The position numbers and the translations under genes are program-made. The notes below the pieces were generated by a model that ran no database searches, was not told the origin of the DNA, and saw only the letters and a program-made list of their open reading frames with translations. From positions 1-56,374 of the forward strand of contig JAPJNA010000014.1 in NCBI GenBank assembly GCA_026461395.1: DNA of 56,374 nucleotides, read 5' to 3'. This stretch comes from Chthoniobacterales bacterium. GTDB taxonomy: Bacteria; Verrucomicrobiota; Verrucomicrobiia; Chthoniobacterales; UBA6821. Each line of letters begins with the position of its first letter. Position 1 is the stretch's first letter. Of the stretch, positions 53,885 through 56,374 are shown piece by piece.

Positions 53885-54502
53885 CTAGTTTCCGCCGGGA
53901 TAGTTCCACAAGTCTTGGAGCTCCTTCCAGCAAGTCGAAATAATCCGTTTGGGCAATGGCCGCAAATCAGTAGCTTGAGGAGCAGGGTCGGGCTTCGGTG
54001 CTTTCTGTGGAGCATTCTTCATTACCTCATCGCTCAGAGAGGAGGTAAGATTGACTGCACGGGCAAGCTCACCAGAGGTCAGCACGGGGGGTTCGCCCTT
54101 GAGCGAAACACGGAGTATCAGCGGAGCCGTCCTAGTGTAAGCCGATGCATCAGTCACGGTGATCGGCGGAATCTCGAAGTCCCCGGTTTCGGTGGGAATG
54201 ATCAGGTAACGAAAAAGCCAAACATCCCCATCCTCGGTCTTGAGTAGGCTTGGCTTGCGGAGCGTCCGCATGCGAAAAGAGGAGGGCCTCTCGACCGAGG
54301 CGATCACCGGATGAAGAGCATTCCGAACAGTCACAACCAACTCCACACGGGCACTCGGTTTGACTCCTCGGCAGGAAAGCGTGGCCACCGCGGAGATTCG
54401 CGGGGTCAACGGATGGCTCGAGGCTTTGAGATACCGTGGAACAGACAGCAAAACAGCTACCAGAAGAAGAGCGCTGAGACAGGATGTCGGGATTTTTTTC
54501 AT
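53885..54502 (-). CDS. Exported protein with BatD-like N-terminal beta domain
   Basis: A 205-residue protein with a signal peptide (MKKIPTSCLSALLLVAVLLS). The mature part has the immunoglobulin-like pattern seen at the start of BatD/oxygen-tolerance proteins: VELVVTVRNALHPV, FRMRTLRKPSLLKTEDGDVW, and LIIPTETGDFEIPPITVTD. After about residue 135 it becomes low in structure and proline-rich, so it is much shorter than BatD (400-600 residues). No MoxR or von Willebrand-domain genes are adjacent. Family placement is tentative. Confidence 0.55.
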   Translation of the reverse strand: MKKIPTSCLSALLLVAVLLSVPRYLKASSHPLTPRISAVATLSCRGVKPSARVELVVTVRNALHPVIASVERPSSFRMRTLRKPSLLKTEDGDVWLFRYLIIPTETGDFEIPPITVTDASAYTRTAPLILRVSLKGEPPVLTSGELARAVNLTSSLSDEVMKNAPQKAPKPDPAPQATDLRPLPKRIISTCWKELQDLWNYPGGN

Positions 54503-54585
54503 CAGCCAATGAGGGTGTCGCTCTTACTATAGAAATCCAAGCCCAGCAGCGTTACAAATTCGGAAAAAACGTGCCTTCCTGATCA

Positions 54586-54954
54586 CTACCACTCTTCGAA
54601 AAGATCAACCTGAACAGCCTGTCCCGGAATTGGGGGAGTGGGCGGCTTTGGTGCCCTGACTTTCGGTGTTTTCTTCTTGGGCGGCTCAAAGGTCTGCTTC
54701 CATTGTTTCTGGACATCCTTGATCACGACATTGGCGCGCTTAAAGTGATTCTTACGCCGATTCGTGGCGATGGAGGGAGTCAAGCGGAGTACCTTTCTGG
54801 CGCGCTGTACACGAGCCTCAGTTATCTTTCCACGCAGACGCCAATGACCCCCTTTGGTTGTGTAAACTCCGACGATTTTCCCCTCTTCGGCATAACGTCT
54901 AAGCTGCCGATCAGAGATCCCTAAAAGGGAAGCTAGTTGCTTGAAAGTGGACAT
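54586..54954 (-). CDS. Small MerR/excisionase-type HTH protein
   Basis: A 122-residue protein beginning with a winged helix-turn-helix: MSTFKQLASLLGISDRQLRR, YAEEGKIVGVYTTKGGHWRL. This resembles the DNA-binding head of MerR or excisionase proteins (L-G-I-S-x-R-x-L-R-R-Y). A basic middle part and a Lys/Pro-rich linker follow, ending in the acidic-aromatic motif QVDLFEEW. There is no effector-binding domain. Possible roles are transcription regulation or nucleoid/segment binding; target unknown. Confidence 0.65.
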   Translation of the reverse strand: MSTFKQLASLLGISDRQLRRYAEEGKIVGVYTTKGGHWRLRGKITEARVQRARKVLRLTPSIATNRRKNHFKRANVVIKDVQKQWKQTFEPPKKKTPKVRAPKPPTPPIPGQAVQVDLFEEW

Positions 54955-55000
54955 AAGAAAGTTTTCAAGTTGTAGCCCATTGCACCAGAAAGAGCATGTC

Positions 55001-55042
55001 TAAAAACACTATAAAACGGACATCATCTGTCCAGTTTATAGT
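55001..55042 (-). terminator. Intrinsic terminator of mntR
   Basis: Read on the minus strand, ACTATAAACTGGACA (55042-55028) pairs with TGTCCGTTTTATAGT (55022-55008) with two mismatched pairs, loop GATGA, then GTTTTTAGAC. The stem begins inside the last codons of mntR (stop TAA at 55038-55036) and ends before the next gene. Confidence 0.75.
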
Positions 55043-55473
55043 ATTCCTTTATTCGATCCATGTTTGATTTTTGCAAGTAAATCGGGGTGGCAAGTGAGTT
55101 GCTGACAAAGACGTTCGATAGCTTCCAGCGAGTCGAGACTCAAGTGATGCTCCATCCCCTCCACATCGCGCTCCACTTCCTCACTAGAAACACCCAACTG
55201 GCTCAAAAAATCCGTCAGGATACGATGCCGACGTGCGATCTCCTTGGCGATACGCTCCCCTTCAGGTGTGAGAACCAATCCCCGGTATTTCTCATAGAGG
55301 ACGAACCCTTCGGTATCGAGGCGCTTGACCATGTTGGTGACGCTGGCTTGGGAGATTCCCAGACTGGCCGCTATATCCACCATCCTGGCGTATCCCTTGG
55401 CCTCAATCAGCTCCTGGATACGCTCGAGATAGTCCTCAGCTGCCGATGATGACTTGTTTCCTGATTTGATCAT
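55036..55473 (-). CDS. mntR: Manganese-responsive regulator MntR (DtxR family)
   Basis: A 145-residue dimeric metal-dependent repressor. The N-terminal winged HTH is AEDYLERIQELIEAKGYARM to about residue 70, with recognition helix SQASVTNMVKRL. All six metal ligands of B. subtilis MntR (D8, E11, H77, E99, E102, H103) are present with a constant offset of six: D14, E17, H83, E105, E108 and H109. The aspartate at position 14, where DtxR has methionine, argues for manganese. It is divergent from mntH with an operator between them, and lacks the C-terminal SH3 domain of DtxR/IdeR. Confidence 0.93.
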   Translation of the reverse strand: MIKSGNKSSSAAEDYLERIQELIEAKGYARMVDIAASLGISQASVTNMVKRLDTEGFVLYEKYRGLVLTPEGERIAKEIARRHRILTDFLSQLGVSSEEVERDVEGMEHHLSLDSLEAIERLCQQLTCHPDLLAKIKHGSNKGIL

Positions 55474-55512
55474 CGGAATGCCGGTTTATGATGTTTCTCG
55501 GGGAGAATTCGA

Positions 55513-55540
55513 TTGCAGGCAATCTATAGTCTCATATAAA
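55513..55540 (+). promoter_or_regulatory. Predicted mntH promoter
   Basis: TTGCAG (55513-55518) and TATAAA (55535-55540) are spaced by 16 bases. Transcription would start near 55547, inside the palindrome described next, leaving a leader of only about 15 bases. The -35 box lies within a second inverted repeat, GATTGC-AG-GCAATC (55511-55524). Confidence 0.6.
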
Positions 55541-55563
55541 TAAATTAGCCAAGGCTAATTTAT
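55540..55563. promoter_or_regulatory. MntR/DtxR-type operator overlapping the mntH start
   Basis: ATAAATTAGCC (55540-55550) and GGCTAATTTAT (55553-55563) are perfect inverted arms around AA. The TTAGCC-x2-GGCTAA core is of the DtxR/MntR box type. The site covers the predicted transcription start, the AAGG ribosome site (55551-55554) and the first two bases of the mntH ATG (55562). Binding of Mn-MntR would therefore block mntH directly. Confidence 0.8.
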
Positions 55564-56374
55564 GAATCAACCGCATCACCCAAGCCTTCCGGAAGTCCAT
55601 CGTTCCCTGGATATTCCGCAGCAACGCGGCTTTTGGAGGAAACTGCTCGCCTTTGCAGGGCCGGGATATCTGGTTGCGGTGGGCTACATGGATCCCGGCA
55701 ACTGGGCCACAGATCTGGCTGGGGGCTCCAAGTATAACTATGCGCTCCTCTCGGTCATCCTGCTTTCCAGCATCATGGCAATGTTCCTACAGCGACTCTC
55801 GCTGAAACTCGGAATCGTGACCGGTCACGATCTGGCGCAGAGTTGCAGGCTCCACTATGGAAAGAAAGCCGCTATCCCTCTCTGGATCGCGGCCGAAGTT
55901 GGTATCGCCGCCTGTGATCTTGCAGAGGTGATAGGCTCGGCCATCGCGCTCAATCTCCTCTTTCATATTCCGCTACTCTGGGGCGTCCTCATCACCACGC
56001 TCGACGTCCTTCTGCTTCTGCTGCTTCAGCAGAAGGGATTCCGCTACATCGAGGCGCTCGTCATTGTCCTCATCGGCACGATCGCCGCCTGCTTCGGTCT
56101 GGAACTCTTCTTTTCAAGACCAGACTTACCGGCTGTTCTCAGAGGATTCATCCCCTCCCCTTCCGTGGTGACCGACCCGGGAAAACTCTTCATCGCAGTA
56201 GGAATCCTCGGAGCCACGGTGATGCCTCATAATCTCTACCTTCACTCCTCGATCGTTCAGACACGTCGATACCCGCTTGATCAAGTGGGAAAAAAGGAGG
56301 CCCTCCGGTTCGCCACCATCGACTCCAATATCGCGCTCACGATCGCCCTGGCCATCAATGCCGCAATCCTGATC
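55562..56374 (+). CDS. mntH: Manganese/divalent metal transporter, Nramp family (partial, 3' end beyond window)
   Basis: The first 271 codons of an Nramp symporter that imports Mn2+ with protons. It starts at 55562 ([14 protein letters not shown]) and continues [20 protein letters not shown] with the metal-binding DPGNWATD motif (usually D-P-G-N-F/W-x-T-D/N), then [15 protein letters not shown], the conserved M-P-H-N segment of helix 6. About seven helices are visible before the window ends; full length is usually 400-450. The gene is divergent from mntR and its start lies inside the MntR-type operator, so it is the regulated uptake gene. Confidence 0.93.
   Translation, partial: MNQPHHPSLPEVHRSLDIPQQRGFWRKLLAFAGPGYLVAVGYMDPGNWATDLAGGSKYNYALLSVILLSSIMAMFLQRLSLKLGIVTGHDLAQSCRLHYGKKAAIPLWIAAEVGIAACDLAEVIGSAIALNLLFHIPLLWGVLITTLDVLLLLLLQQKGFRYIEALVIVLIGTIAACFGLELFFSRPDLPAVLRGFIPSPSVVTDPGKLFIAVGILGATVMPHNLYLHSSIVQTRRYPLDQVGKKEALRFATIDSNIALTIALAINAAILI

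Overview
The window reads as a chromosomal segment of a Gram-negative bacterium, most likely a Verrucomicrobiota (PVC superphylum) member. Pointers are lpxA (lipid A, so an outer membrane), several exported lipoproteins, a UDP-glucose dehydrogenase of the animal/plant type next to a UDP-glucuronate decarboxylase, pairs of GspE/PilB ATPases with no pilus operon nearby, few strong Shine-Dalgarno sites, and 'phrase-like' intergenic repeats built from words such as GGATGAAGG or GGAACTCATGAACTCAGG. The phylum is inferred; no rRNA gene is present. Coding density is high and almost all content is ordinary core metabolism. I see no phage, CRISPR array or defence island.

Layout. 1-97 is the end of an IS3-type insertion sequence cut by the window edge, followed by about 490 bp without genes but with a three-copy repeat. 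591-4338 (minus) holds glycogen phosphorylase and an FAD oxidoreductase. 4498-10375 (plus) is a tight run: aldo/keto reductase, HAD phosphatase, TlyA, NAD kinase, PtsN-like EIIA, OppF-type ATPase and RodA. A dienelactone hydrolase (minus) is followed by OppB-OppC and the CCA-adding enzyme (plus). 14620-21175 (minus) is speA-gcvT-gcvH-gcvP followed by tRNA-Val. larC and lpxA converge. 23736-31408 (minus) is a chain of closely spaced or overlapping genes: exported protein, GH1 glycosidase, D-lactate dehydrogenase, OppA-like lipoprotein, short-chain dehydrogenase, polyprenyl diphosphate synthase and radC. A second GH1 lipoprotein lies divergently at 31444. 33776-40227 (minus) carries ugd, uxs, tRNA-Leu, acs, a SprT-like metalloprotein and a cysteine desulfurase. 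41727-45177 (plus) carries rplM-rpsI with a clear terminator, an Mpv17-like membrane protein, uppP and two paralogous lipoproteins. 45264-49679 (minus) is adk, a small zinc-ribbon protein, fmt, pyrH, frr, then two exported proteins. 49805-53164 (plus) is a tandem pair of GspE/PilB ATPases. The right end has exported and HTH proteins, mntR and the start of mntH with a clear MntR-type operator.

How the genes work together. UGD plus UXS gives a route from UDP-glucose through UDP-glucuronate to UDP-xylose. RodA, UppP, LpxA and the polyprenyl synthase serve the envelope. GcvT/H/P form the glycine cleavage system with only the L-protein missing. OppA, OppB, OppC and OppF are all present but scattered over 20 kb, with no OppD. 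MntR and MntH form a manganese homeostasis pair. No complete undescribed system is obvious. The observations most worth following are the bacterial Mpv17-like protein, the repeat families, the operator that overlaps the mntH start codon, the inverted GH1 lipoprotein pair and the eukaryote-like UDP-sugar pair.
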